Positions 1-12,104 of a stretch of DNA of 42,442 bases are shown one piece after another (positions within the stretch are counted from its first letter, which is position 1; each line of letters opens with the position of its first letter). The position numbers were made by a program, and so were the translations under genes. A model generated the notes under the pieces. The model was not told the DNA's origin. It worked only from the letters and a program-made list of their open reading frames with translations, and searched no databases. Source of the DNA: Saccoglossus kowalevskii (Eukaryota > Hemichordata > Enteropneusta > Harrimaniidae); the NCBI RefSeq assembly GCF_000003605.2, contig NW_003111988.1, positions 1 through 42,442 of the forward strand, read 5' to 3'.

Positions 1-404
1 GTAGAATGTAACTGACATATGTCAATTACTGGGTACGGCGTAGAACGTGTAATACATGCACGGTGATAATGTAGTATGTAACAGACATATGTCAATGCCT
101 GTGTATGGCGTAGAACGTGTAATACATGCACAGTGATAGTGTAGTATGTAACTGACATGTGTCAATACCTGTGTATGGCGTAGAAAATGTAATACATGCA
201 CGGTAATAATGTAGTATGTAACTGACATATGTCAATACCTGTGTATGGCGTAGAACGTGTAATACATAGCACGGTGATAGTGTAGTATAATTGACATATG
301 TCAATACCTGTGTATGGCATAGAAAGTGTAATACATGCATGGTGATAATGTAGTATGTAACAGACATATGTCAATACCTGTGTATGGCGTAGAACGTGTA
401 ATTA
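1..404. repeat. 70-bp tandem repeat array, cut by the window start
   Basis: About 5.8 copies of a 70-bp unit. The block gtagtatgta recurs at 71, 141, 211 and 350, with shortened or shifted versions at 1 and 282. One step is 71 bp and one is 68 bp; otherwise the register is exact. Each unit holds the palindrome GACATATGTC. The array runs off the left edge, so its full size is unknown. Short open frames across it change with each copy because 70 is not a multiple of 3, so they are repeat artefacts. Confidence 0.95.
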
Positions 405-3400
405 CATATTTCATCCATTTTGAAATCAAGAGTAGAACCGTGTTTACATTGCGCCCTCTGTGACTACTATATACGCCTGGAATGGAAAACAAATGTAAAC
501 CGTAAACTTATAAATAGACTTTACTAATCAATCGTCTCAGTCGTCCTCTTTTTCCGTTCTAGTTTTATCCATGGTTTTTCAAAGCACACATTCGTTAGTT
601 TGGTATATTTTAGTGAGTCCGACACAACATTTGTTTTCTTAACGTCATTTCAACTGAAACGTATAGTTTGCTTTGTTAAAAACAAGTAAAATAAAACGAG
701 ATATAAAGACTATCGGCTATATGATTGGCCGAGTTACCCTGTCCGTGTAACCGCCATGGTACTTTAATTGGTATGCTTTTACGAGAACGGTTTTCATTCT
801 ATGCTCACCAATTTATATTAATGGCATTACGTTCAAAGTTAGAAGCAGCACATCAGAGCTGAATAAACGAAGCGCTCACTTCTGTCGAATATACATTTTA
901 TCGAGAGCTATTCAGCCGTATTTCCACGAGCAACGCAACAATATACATAGATCACCGTGGATCAATGCGACAATCAGTAGGAATAACACGCAAGCAGTGA
1001 ATATAGGGTAGAAGCGTAATTAAACAGCGGGCGAATTACAACAACATGTTTAGATAAGGTTTACATAGACATCCAGCATGATTGTTCCATGGTAAGGTTC
1101 CGTCTAGTGTTACCCCTAAAATAGTACCAGGAAGCACGGGGAAAGTGGGTGACCATATCACCAATAAAAATGAACAGCACAAGAAAACTAGTTTTGGTAA
1201 CTGCAATTTCCGGGTCCACTTTGACTTTTAAAATATTAAACTAAAATACTGAGAAACTTTCGTTATTACATGTATTGCAGACCCACACATGCATACATTT
1301 ACATTGCGTTTTGTGGTTCTAAGAAGCCTTACAACTGACTGCAGATATACATTGTGTTTGTTAATTTTGTATAGACGGCAAACCACACTCCTGGAGTCAG
1401 GCTAACATAGTAGTACCGCCGTCTGTGTCTCATTTCTATCTCATTTCCTACTATGCATTTCAATGGGTATACATGTATATGTTGTTGTTGCTGCGTTGCT
1501 TGATAATAAACACCACACATTTTAGCAGCACTTCACGCATGCTACCATATGCCGGCAAATCTATGCTGTGCGGTTAGCAAAGTGACGAACACGTCCAGAC
1601 ACGAACATATTGTATATATAAACGATGAAGACTACGCTTCTGGTCCTATTTGTCTAATGACACTGACAAGAACTGTAGTTTCAATATTCACATCAAACAA
1701 TTCATGATTGCCGCTTTCTAAAAACACACGCAAAGCGTTCATCAAGAGCCATTAGTAATATAATTGCCATTTTTTCTGACTTTATTCTGTTTGTTAAAAT
1801 ATATAATGGTTGTGATAACAAATAGGTTTTGGTAAAATAGCAAATGTTGTCATGTATTAAACTGACGTTTATACCGTGTTGTAATTACTCTGAAAACACA
1901 CGACACCGCGTCATATTCTATCCGTTATCTTTGTGTTCATATCCTACCAGCAAATATGACAGGTTTTCCTGATCAGCTGTTTAGTCATGATATTATAGCA
2001 TTCGTTTCGGGCTCAAAAATTGTATGAATGCACACTCGAATGTTGAGTTGTCGGAGCTGAGGCTTGTCGTTGTCTGCTACGTGATAATTGAACATGGAGT
2101 CTGTGTGAAATGCGTACAAGAGGGAATTTGTCACCTAATTTGGTCAGCTTTTTTGAAATATTCGCATTTATATTATCACTAATCTTCATCACCTTAACCA
2201 TTGCACTGGCTTGAGATGTCATTTTAACATGTTTGTACATGTTTCACTCCACTCAGTGATTAGTTATTATAACGTTTTTATTTTCAAACTGCCGTGTTTT
2301 GACTTGAATTTGTTTCAATGGTTTTATTCGTTGGGATTAAAGAAAAACTTTTTTCCCAAGTTTGATTCACAATTGCAATGAAAAGATCAATTATTTTAAC
2401 ATTCTAAGCATGCCATACTAAGAATATTGTTAATCAACTACCACAGAGCCTTTTATTCGACTCGCCATTATCGTATTCTTCATAATATTTACTTTCGTAT
2501 TTTACTTTAGTTTATCGAGTGGTGATCTGGAACTCGTTCCCTTTCCTTCAAATATCGGTCCTATCTATATATTGTATGTTTTGAATAATTTGAAAGACAA
2601 ATTATGTTTCCCACAGTGAATATTTGAATAAGCAGCGTATCGTTTTACGTTATTGTTCAAATTTTTGGATAAAGTGACATTTTTTTTTTTTTATTTTTGT
2701 TACTATACTGTGATTTCATGTAGATATGAATTTTTATAAAATATTTATAAATTGTAATCGGTCAATGATTGAGGATAATCTTTAAATACGTTACCATCTG
2801 GTTTCAATGGCCAATGAAAACGTTTTATTTTTTAATTTTAAATGACGCGCGACTGGAGGTTTTATACATTTTTTATATACATGTATCTATAAAAGCAGTT
2901 CATGCTTCGTGAAATACACAGTATTATGTAACATAAAACAACAACAAATACAAGGAGTCCAATTCATACTTTGTGTCGATTTTTCTTCACTTGTAAGCAT
3001 ATGTTTGTAACGCAATTATTTGTATTGTAACGCAATACGATTGTCGGTTTATCGTCGCCGCTGTACTAGCGGTCGTAAACCGGTAGCCGTAGTTTAAAAG
3101 GAGATCGAATAAGTGGTGAAATTCGGTGAGCAAAATTTTGGTAAGCAAAATTAAGTAATTCTCTTGAAGCAGATTAAAGACTGACCATTTGTAATCTAGG
3201 GGGAAAATTTCAAGTATATACGTATACATGTTTTTCAATATACCATTTTATGTATTTCAATGCCACGTTTTACGGTTGTAGTAGACTTAAAATAACTGTT
3301 TTATACATGTTTTGTTTATTGTCTAATTTGATGGCATTTTTCAACCTGCAGGCACTGGGTGTGTTTTCCGATCAAAATTGTATATCGGTGATTAAAAATA

Positions 3401-3552
3401 TGTTAATTAGCAACTAATTTTTCGACTCACCCTATTTTGTTCAGCGGACCCTTTTACGTACAAAGTTTACCCTCCATTTACGACAATGATTTCTTGTTTT
3501 AAAACTATTTATTTTCACTGGAATTTATTTTCACTATGTTGATGTTTTGAGC
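405..3552. other. Intergenic stretch, no gene recognised
   Basis: Both strands were read. Only short, unrecognisable open frames are present, the longest about 83 codons on the minus strand near 2987-3238, with no splice-linked coding pattern. It is AT-rich with short homopolymer runs, for example a T run near 2680. Confidence 0.6.
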
Positions 3553-3600
3553 AATTACACTGGCTTTTTCACTGGCAATTACACTGGCAATTACACTGGC
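3553..3600. repeat. 12-bp minisatellite, four units
   Basis: Units start at 3553, 3565, 3577 and 3589. Three read aattacactggc and the second reads tttttcactggc. Confidence 0.85.
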
Positions 3601-4548
3601 TTTTAGTTCACCTGACCAAATTCACAAAAAAACGATGAGTGTTATTGTTATTTACATGTTCGAGTGGGTTTAATTTAGCGAATTTTACTTTTCACCGAAA
3701 ATAGCGAAATTTGGATCCAATATACTTACCAATTGCCTCTGTTTAAAAGCAAACAGCATTTTCAACTAATATTATATCGTACAATTTTTTTTGTTTTTCT
3801 TATCATGCTTGTTATGCCCGATTATAGATACTTTTACATATTCTTATTGTCAGCGCATCGTATGAGAGAACATTGCAGTACAATATTGAATGGCAAGAGC
3901 GCGTTGGTATATTATTTAACAGTACGGATAAATACTACAGTTTTACATCTATGGAAATTGCATCGTATTTAATAGTTGGTCTTAAAATAGACAAAGCAAT
4001 GTATCAAATTGGAAATACATGAATACTAGAAATAACAGACAATTGCATAATGTCGCTGCGATATGTGCACATAAATATATCAATACAAACTTAATGGGAG
4101 CGAACACACGAGTCAGATCGTTTTCTTTACTTTGATCACACCTTTCGTTTGGAGTCAGGCTTGAATATTACATTTTGTTCCGGAACTGAATATGAATGCA
4201 CAATATTACCTCACAGTAAAGTATGGATTCACGGCGCTTCCTCATGCGCGTGAAGTTGAAAAGGTTTAGTTGACGTCAGTCCACAAACGTGAATATTGGC
4301 TCATTTCATTTCATATACTGAGAATATATTTCACACTGATAACACTCTTTACAGGACAAGTTCTATTCACTTCTATTAGCTTACTCGTTGTGACACTGTG
4401 ATTCTTTATCATCAATGAAGACAGGAATAGCACCGACAGTTTTTCGTCATTTTCAACTGGACCCCATTCTTGAATGTTGCGAGCATACTGTAAGCCTGAC
4501 CGAATACTACCCCCCCCCACCACCACTTGACCACTCTATTTCACTAGT
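3601..4548. other. Intergenic stretch, no gene recognised
   Basis: Open frames here (for example 3733-3972 on the plus strand, 79 codons) show no recognisable domain. A perfect TGACGTCA octamer lies at 4271-4278. A short C run followed by a CCA-rich tract lies at about 4509-4525. Confidence 0.5.
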
Positions 4549-4740
4549 AGCGTTCACACGCAGTGCCTTAGCACGGGCTAAAAGAACAAATACCTTAGCC
4601 CGTGCTAAGAAACAATGCGTGAACGCTTAGCACGGGATAAGGAATGCTAAGTACGGATTAAATTAGGCCTGTTTTAAGACCCGGTCCAGACGCTTAGCAC
4701 GGGCTAACGAAGCGTGCGTGAACGCTTAGCTCGTGCTAAG
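4549..4740. repeat. Foldback-type element with repeated TTAGCACGGGCTAA motifs
   Basis: The 15-bp motif cttagcacgggctaa at 4567-4581 is followed by its exact reverse complement at 4595-4609, giving a hairpin with a 13-nt loop. Related copies occur at 4626, 4693-4707 and 4725-4740 (the last self-complementary in its outer part). The outer ends AGCGTTCACACGCA (4549-4562) and TGCGTGAACGCT (4715-4726) are inverted repeats apart from a 2-nt insertion. There is no coding capacity. It is most like a small non-autonomous foldback or MITE-type element; a target-site duplication could not be settled. Confidence 0.6.
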
Positions 4741-5833
4741 CACCAAAAACGCCATTGTATTCAATGCTCATTTGCAATATTTACTATCATATTCATAACT
4801 ATTGATTTCGACATGCCATTTCCGACATGACAATCAACGGGAGCAATCTACGGACATTGTTCTTGAGAAAAATATAAACTAACGATGAGACTTTGTGCTA
4901 CTTCCTGTTATTCTGCAATCTACACTTAAACTTGATATTGTTTTATAACCGTAGAACTAACATATATACTTTCCTATCTATTGTACTGAGCAATCAAAGT
5001 TAAAATGACTGAAGATTTTGTATATTTTTTTAATAAGTTTGGGCGCTCCTTAGCCCATACTGCCTCTCATCGGGATTTCATTTTTGAATTTTATTGATTT
5101 TTTTCAACATATCATAATCACAATGACTAAATCGGTTTGTACCCTTCCAGTCTCGGGAACGTTAACCCCAGGTGTATGGTATTCTTGTAACTTTGCTAAT
5201 AGTTAAAATAGAAAGTTTAGAGCCCTCGAGTCTGTCTACTACCGTTGTTCAACAAATATATTAATAAGTCACGTGGCATTGAACGCAGACGATGAATGTC
5301 CTCAGACAACGGGTCGAGACGCCGTCGATTGTCACGATCATCGCCCTTCGCGAAACGCGGGGACAGAATTATGGTTCTAACCTCAGATACTAAGTAGTAG
5401 TTTGAGTTCTAACTAGCTATCTATGTTAAGCCAGTATATAAGTAAATACAGAAAGCCTACTTTTCAGAAGACACTAGAATTGTTTATTTACCGCTACATA
5501 ACAGTGGTTGAAAAAAGTTTATTTACAGAGGACAAATTCTCTGTTCTCAAATCTAACTAGGTTTTCAAAGAAATCTTCATCAATGTTCAAGTAGTCTTGA
5601 CAAATTTGACATACAATCAGTACACATGTACTAAGATATTCGTAGTTGTAAAATGCGGGAAAACGGACGGGTTTTTGAACACGTAAGATTGAAATATGCG
5701 GGTTTACTGGATCTCTCGCTATGATAGAGGGACTGTGCTCTATAATAATAATATTCTCGTCAGAGGTGTTGCCTGTACGCCGATTAGAGACATTATGATC
5801 GCCTTTGTTTATACTAGTAGTCAGAATTGAGGT

Positions 5834-5837
<4 letters not shown>
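4741..5837. other. Intergenic stretch, no gene recognised
   Basis: No recognisable coding exon. A patch richer in CpG lies at about 5275-5365. A minus-strand open frame over 5519-5926 has about 95 non-repetitive codons after a poly-isoleucine run that is only the translated AAT microsatellite. The remaining peptide is not recognised. Confidence 0.45.

Positions 5838-5899
<62 letters not shown>
5838..5899. repeat. AAT/ATT trinucleotide microsatellite
   Basis: About 20 uninterrupted AAT-type units. It is followed by aactttattgacatacc, which on the minus strand reads as an AATAAA-containing sequence running into an ATT tail. That is typical of the 3' end of some non-LTR retroelements or SINEs. 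The retroelement reading is an inference; no reverse transcriptase was seen. Confidence 0.9.
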
Positions 5900-7115
5900 T
5901 TTATTGACATACCAAGAAACAAACAAACAAAAAACGAGATGAAAATAAATACACTGTTGACACTGGTTTAGAAAATGGTACTTTCGATATATATCACACT
6001 GTGAACGACTGACAGGAACGATACTCGAGTCTCATTAAACCAAACACACAACAGAGCAGTAGGTGTTGGGAATACACAAGTAGTCCATACAATAGCTTTG
6101 TCTATGCATTCAGAGTATCATTAGTACGCAGTAAAGACAAAACTGTACATCAATACAAACAGCGGAACAAATGACTAAACGAATGGAACGTCTGTATTAT
6201 GTTAATTACGGGTCTAACCCGTTAGAAATCATATTAGGCGACCCATCTGATAACTGGGGGATGTGGGACGTTGATTTGTGAAAGATGGGTGCACGGTGAC
6301 AAATGAGGGAGTACAATACAACAATTTTGTATAAAATATGCCCATCCCTAAATTTCAAATAGTGACGTGAACATTTGTTATACGACTCAGCCTTACGTTA
6401 AAATAACATTATTATTGTATACGGCGGGATGGGATTCTGAGCAAGTACACCCAAAATGAATTGTTGTTATACTCACATGAGTTGTGTGTCCACACATCGT
6501 TATGCGGCCCTAATAAGTAAGTGCTATTTGAATCATGTAACAATCAAAAGTGGTTGCAATAAATTGGTATGCATTCTGGGATAGGTCGGACATCTCACGC
6601 TTAGCAATACGATTGTGATAATTCCCAAGCATTAAACCCGATTTGCTAAAACCTGAAAGGACATTTGCTGGCCGAAATCCGACCCAGTAAACAAAGTAAA
6701 CTGAATTAGTAGCAGTTGAAAAGCACACTGATTGTTTGGGTATTTATTGATTGTTTAGCTTATTAATTATTAGTAGCAGCTGCGTTGAATTATGGGTAAA
6801 TTAGAATGTACTTAGTTTTATAATAGGCTTTATACCATGGGGTGACTTGGTTAGTTCAGGGGTTGTTATGGTGATATTATAAGTTTGACAAGAGCAGATA
6901 TCCTCAGATTTTGGGTTATTGTTATCGTCTTTCAAGAACAATAAGTGATTTTACGTGAAAATAGACGTAGTAGTGTTACAATTACTAAGTGGTAATGTCG
7001 AGTTTAGGTTCATCATGATATTAATTCTGTTTCTTAATGTTAGATTATGATTATTATCTGATTCTGTACGTTCGTTTCTAACTCTCACTGACCAATTCTG
7101 GTTCTTAATGCATAT
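5900..7115. other. Intergenic stretch, possibly retroelement-derived at its left end
   Basis: If the microsatellite to the left is a retroelement tail, the body would lie here on the minus strand. No coding domain is visible. The open frame at 6510-6728 (minus) is not recognised. Confidence 0.35.
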
Positions 7116-7300
7116 TTCTGATTCCTAGTGTCCGATTCTGATTCGTAACCTTCAATTTTGGTTCTTAATTCTGATTCCTAGTGTCCGATTCTGATTCGTA
7201 ACCTTCAATTTTGGTTCTTAATTCTGATTCCTCGTGTCCGATTCTGATTCGTAACCTTCAATTTTGGTTCTTAATTCTGATTCTTAGTTCTGATTCGTAA
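7116..7300. repeat. 53-bp tandem repeat, about 3.5 copies
   Basis: Copies start at 7116, 7169, 7222 and 7275 (exact 53-bp steps). Within the unit the phrase ttctgattc occurs twice, so the unit itself looks like a smaller internal duplication. Confidence 0.9.
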
Positions 7301-7950
7301 TGCCTGTTAATGATTTACAGTGCCTGTTTTTATGGTGCTTTCAAAAATGTTTAGAAGAGAACTTGAGAAAAATAAAGCTGATGATGTGAGGGACATGAGA
7401 AAATGATCATTAGTACAAGCCGATACCTGAAGTTCAATACCAGTGTGAAGTGTAACACTACAGTTTATGAACTCTCAGATGTTTAGTGCAGTGATCCACT
7501 CTGATGCCTTGTCTGAAGCAGAATCTAGAAATTCAAACTCTGAAAATACTGAGTATGAAATTCAAAGACTATGTCACTTTAATGGAGTACTTTATCGGCC
7601 CTTGATCAAAGGAGGAGTTTTTCCTGAGGCAAAAAAGGGTGTTGAGTTTGAGAAATGTCATTCAAACACTACTAAACAAAGCTTATATTACACTTGGTGA
7701 CATATTTAATGGTTTAAAAATGCCTTCAATCAGACTTCACGTACGGGAGACCAGATGTTGGTTCAGTCAATCGTCACGGTGATGTTCAATTGTAATGTGA
7801 TGAATTACGTTTGATGTTAAAGCGGGGGGGGGGTCGTCACCTGCGCACGGGTGGGAATTGAGTCCCAAGCGATGATGACAACACACGTTAAAAACGCAAA
7901 GGCTCATGGGTAGGCACTGTTTGTAAACAACGATACGCCATGGCCACCTG
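7301..7950. other. Unassigned stretch with one small open frame
   Basis: An open frame at 7467-7700 (plus, 77 codons, rich in Ser, Asn and Glu) resembles no family I can name and has no recognisable splice context. A run of nine or more G lies near 7824-7832. Confidence 0.35.
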
Positions 7951-8072
7951 GCGCATGCGCAGGTAACGGCTCCCCCGCTAAATTTGTATTACCTATTGCG
8001 AGTTTAATACAAATCCCATGAGGATACCACGTGGGTCAGCATTACACGACGTCATTTAGTTGATAGGCCAAT
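7951..8072. promoter_or_regulatory. Promoter-like motif cluster (NRF1, E-box, CRE-like, CCAAT)
   Basis: Seen in order: the palindrome GCGCATGCGC (NRF1 consensus) at 7951-7960, CACGTG at 8028-8033, CGACGTCA at 8047-8054, and CCAAT at 8068-8072. In animals this mix is typical of CpG-type promoters. No gene could be securely assigned to it; the nearest candidates are the weak open frames at 8200-9970 on the plus strand. Binding and promoter activity are inferred from motifs only. Confidence 0.35.
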
Positions 8073-9200
8073 GGGAGCACTATCAAATGTATTGTCTTAC
8101 TGTTATCAAACATTATATTAAAAAACACACACAAAATGCGTGCACAATTTTGACTGATATTTATACAACATATAGTTTTCAGAAACATAAATGTTAAAAC
8201 TGTTTTTACATTGAAATATGCTCAAAACCACGTGCTTGCATCGTAAGTGTTTAGCAAGTTATGTCTCTTGTAATATCACACAGTTGCAGTTACCACAACG
8301 AGGCATTACTGCGATAGTTGGAATCAATAATTTAATTCCATGGCCCACCCGTTCTAGGACGTGTATACTCACAACGCTAACGCTAGTGGAAACAAGTTGT
8401 TCAGCGCAGAGCTGGCTCAATACTTGATATCTCTTTATCTAATATGTACACGTACACTGGCGGAATATAAATCTCTCTGTTTATTGGCTACTGAACAAAC
8501 ATTCTGTGAATCAATATGTGTTATGTCTGATAATTGTGTTACCATGTGAACGGGTGCTTTTTGAACCAAATGATATGATATTCGTTTTTATTTACCACAC
8601 ATGTACTGGTGTCCATGGTTCGCTTACTCTGATTCAACAAAACTCGCATATGCGCCACATTTACATCACAAAAAGCAACGCTTTCTGAATGACTTGTTCT
8701 TTCTCCAAGATGAAAGAGATGTCGCTAGGCTACAGCTGGACCGGGAGACATGCCTATACGCAGCGGCTGTAGCGTGGGAATTTCTCCACAGTTCCCACGC
8801 CGTTGTTTGAAAATGACCTTCAAGTTCCAATACTCAACGTCTTTGTTTCATCATCTTTTCTTAAATGAGATGTAAATGAAAACAAATGATACACACAATA
8901 CACGGCAACGTTAATTATGATTGCAAAAACAACACATATATTCCCTTGACGTTGTATGTGTTACTATTTCCCATTCGTCGAACAATATTTTCTGATCAAC
9001 CAACGTTATCCGGCATGGTCTACGTTTTTCACGTTTTTTTGTCTTTCATTTAAAAAATAAATGTTTAATTCCTGACTTTGTGAAACCAAATTAGCGAACA
9101 TAGTTATATGTCATGTGCCAAGGGGCGTAATGTGACAATAATATATTTAATATCTTGAAATTAGTTTTTGGTTGACCAACAAATCATTTACAACTAGTGT
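8073..9200. other. Unassigned stretch with several overlapping short plus-strand frames
   Basis: Plus-strand open frames at 8218-8427, 8361-8549, 8506-8688 and 8601-8810 are not recognised. A good donor-like sequence (gtaagt) sits at 8243-8248. A 9-bp perfect inverted repeat (GCGTGGGAA at 8772-8780 against TTCCCACGC at 8792-8800) forms a hairpin with an 11-nt loop. No gene model joins these with confidence. Confidence 0.3.
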
Positions 9201-9569
9201 TTGTCATTTTGGATCACTATCCCGAACCTAGCTCACGCCTCTAAGTCAGTCAACGTCGTTATTACAGAGATTCTGTTCACGTTTCGACTCTTAGTGTTAT
9301 CGATACTGTGCATTCATGTGCTCAATCGTTGTAAACAATGTGTTTCGATGTTTTCAGTTTCACAATATGCTCCCACAATTTGCTTTAATTTTCGAGGTTT
9401 CGTGACATTTTGCTTCTTTTTTGTTTGTTGTGTTTTTTTGATCACGTTTACTTTTGAATCTGCACACATAGTCAAGCTGCTGGGCGATATAACGGAAACC
9501 TCAGTAATTGTGACAGGTCTAGTTAGTACTTTTATATGCATGATCTGGACATTCTCTCCTACATCGTAG
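9201..9569 (+). other. Hydrophobic open frame, 122 codons, function unknown
   Basis: A plus-strand frame opening on TTG (no early ATG) and ending in TAG. It has three hydrophobic stretches long enough to span a membrane, at roughly residues 19-42, 63-90 and 103-120. A second open stretch in another frame begins after a good acceptor-like sequence (pyrimidine tract and CTAG at 9633-9636) and continues to about 9970 with one TAA at 9781-9783; it is also hydrophobic. This could be a relict or rapidly evolving multi-pass membrane protein, or chance in T-rich DNA. No family is claimed. Confidence 0.2.
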
Positions 9570-10079
9570 TCTTTTCTCGTCATTAAAGAGATCCAATACA
9601 GCATATGCCATCAATACACACTATCTGTCTCTCTAGAAGACTTTCATTTTAAGTCATGTGGTATATACATTGGGAATGAATGTCGTACTTTTTGGGGACC
9701 GCTGGAGTAAACAAAACTTGGGGCCATTGTATTGGCTCGTAAACCTCTTTCATGCCGTATTGGACTGCTATTGTTGCCTCTAACACGTGGTCGGATATTT
9801 TCACTTTGGCACCAACTGTCCAAGCAATTTTCTTTACCCATTAATGTTATTTGTTTGTTTGTGTTTTATTTCGGAATGTATCCGGTTATGTGAACAGGAC
9901 AAGCCTGTACGTGTTTCCAAGCCATATTGTTATAGTCCCATTTAAACAACAGGTGGTTTGGATGCATGAATAATGTACATCGTACATATAAAGTGATTTT
10001 TCATTTTTGGGTCTCCGATTTTCCGAGACAGTAGGTCTCGGATCACCCTCGGATATAATGTATTTTTTAAGTGAATAAA
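9570..10079. other. Unassigned stretch before the 58-bp array
   Basis: It contains the second hydrophobic frame (about 9637-9970, interrupted by one stop). No other feature was seen. Confidence 0.4.
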
Positions 10080-12104
10080 ACACTAGATATCCCGGGTAGT
10101 GTAATGCCCTTTCCGAATTATTCCTAGTGAGAGTAAAGCACGGGATATATCTCGGGTAGTGTAATGCCCTTTCCGAATGATTCCTAGTGAGCAAAGCACG
10201 GTATATCCCTCGGGTAGTGTAATACCATTTCCGAATGATTCCTAGTGAGAGTAAAGCACGGGATATCTCTCGGATAGATCAATGCCCTTTCCGAATGATT
10301 CCTAGTGCGCAAAGCACGGGATATCCCTCGGATAAATCAATGCCCTTTCCGAATGATTCCCAGTGAGTAAAGCACGGGATATCCCTCGGGTAGAGCAATG
10401 CCCTTCCCGAATGATTCCTAGTGAGTAAAGCACGAGATATGCCTCGGGTAGATCAATGCCCTTTCCGAATGATTCCTAGTGAGTAAAGCACGGGATATCC
10501 CTTGGGTAGATCAATGCCCTTTCCGAATGATTCCTAGTGAGTAAAGCACGAGATATGCCTCGCGTAGAGCAATGCCCTTTCCGAATGATTCCTAGTGAGT
10601 AAAGCACGGGATATCCCTTGGGTAGATCAATGCCCTTTCCGAATGATTCCTAGTGAGTAAAGCACGGGATATCTCTCGGGTAGATCAATGCCCTTTCCGA
10701 ATGATTCCTAGTGAGTAAAGCACGGGATATCCCTTGGGTAGAGCAATGCCCTTTCCGAATGATTCCTAGTGCGCAAAGCACGGGATATCCCTCGGATAAA
10801 TCAATGCCCTTTCCGAATGATTCCTAGTGAGTAAAGCACGGGATATCCCTTGGGTAGTGTAATGCCCTTCCCGAATGATTCCTAGTGAGCAAAGCACGGG
10901 ATATCCCTCGGGTAGAGCAATGCCCTTTCCGAATGATTCCTAGTGCGCAAAGCACGGGATATCCCTCGGATAAATCAATGCCCTTCCCGAATGATTCCTA
11001 GTGCGCAAAGCACGGGATATCCCTTGGGTAGTGTAATGCCCTTCCCGAATGATTCCTAGTGAGCAAAGCACGGGATATCCCTCGGATAAATCAATGCCCT
11101 TTCCGAATGATTCCTAGTGAGTAAAGCACGAGATATGCCTCGGGTAGATCAATGCCCTTTCCGAATGATTCCTAGTGAGTAAAGCACGGGATATCCCTTG
11201 GGTAGAGCAATGCCCTTTCCGAATGATTCCTAGTGCGCAAAGCACGGGATATCCCTCGGATAAATCAATGCCCTTCCCGAATGATTCCTAGTGCGCAAAG
11301 CACGGGATATCCCTTGGGTAGTGTAATGCCCTTCCCGAATGATTCCTAGTGAGCAAAGCACGGGATATCCCTCGGATAAATCAATGCCCTTCCCGAATGA
11401 TTCCTAGTGCGCAAAGCACGGGATATCCCTTGGGTAGTGTAATGCCCTTCCCGAATGATTCCTAGTGAGCAAAGCACGGGATATCCCTCGGATAAATCAA
11501 TGCCCTTTCCGAATGATTCCTAGTGAGTAAAGCACGAGATATGCCTCGGGTAGATCAATGCCCTTTCCGAATGATTCCTAGTGAGTAAAGCACGGGATAT
11601 CCCTCGGATAGAGCAATGCCCTTTCCGAATGATTCCTAGTGAGCAAAGCACGGTATATCCCTCGGGTAGTGTAATGCCATTTCCGAATGATTCCTAGTGA
11701 GAGTAAAGCACGGGATATCCTTCGAGTAGAGCAATGCCCTTCCCGAATGATTCCTAGTGAGAGTAAAGCACGGGATATCCCTTGGGTAGAGCAATGCTCT
11801 TTCCGAATGATTCCTAGTGAGTAAAGCACGGGATATCCCTTGGGTAGAGCAATGCTCTTTCCGAATGATTCCTAGTGAGCAAAGCACGGTATATCCTTCG
11901 AGTAGAGCAATGCCCTTTCCGAATGATTCCTAGTGAGTAAAGCACGGGATATCCCTTGGGTAGAGCAATGCTCTTTCCGAATGATTCCTAGTGAGCAAAA
12001 CACGGGATATCCTTCGAGTAGAGCAATGCTCTTTCCGAATGATTCCTAGTGAGTGAAACACGGGATAAAGCTTGGGTAGAGCAATGCTTTTTCCGAAGAA
12101 GTAA
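10080..12104. repeat. 58-bp minisatellite, about 35 copies, with higher-order structure
   Basis: Each unit reads roughly cacgggatatccctcgggta, then a variable four-letter slot (gatc, gagc, gtgt or aatc) before aatgccc, then tttccgaatgattcctagtg and a short A/G linker. Copies are 58 bp, or 60 bp where the linker is gagag. Most copies contain the perfect palindrome GGGATATCCC. Variants recur in ordered blocks: the segment starting gagcaatgccc at 10915 recurs at 11205, 290 bp (five units) later. The right edge decays near 12060-12104. Translated frames across the array are repetitive artefacts. Confidence 0.97.

Noticed and set aside
5519-5926. 135-codon minus-strand frame with poly-isoleucine
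   Set aside because: The poly-isoleucine is the AAT microsatellite. The rest is unrecognised and lacks splice or homology support.
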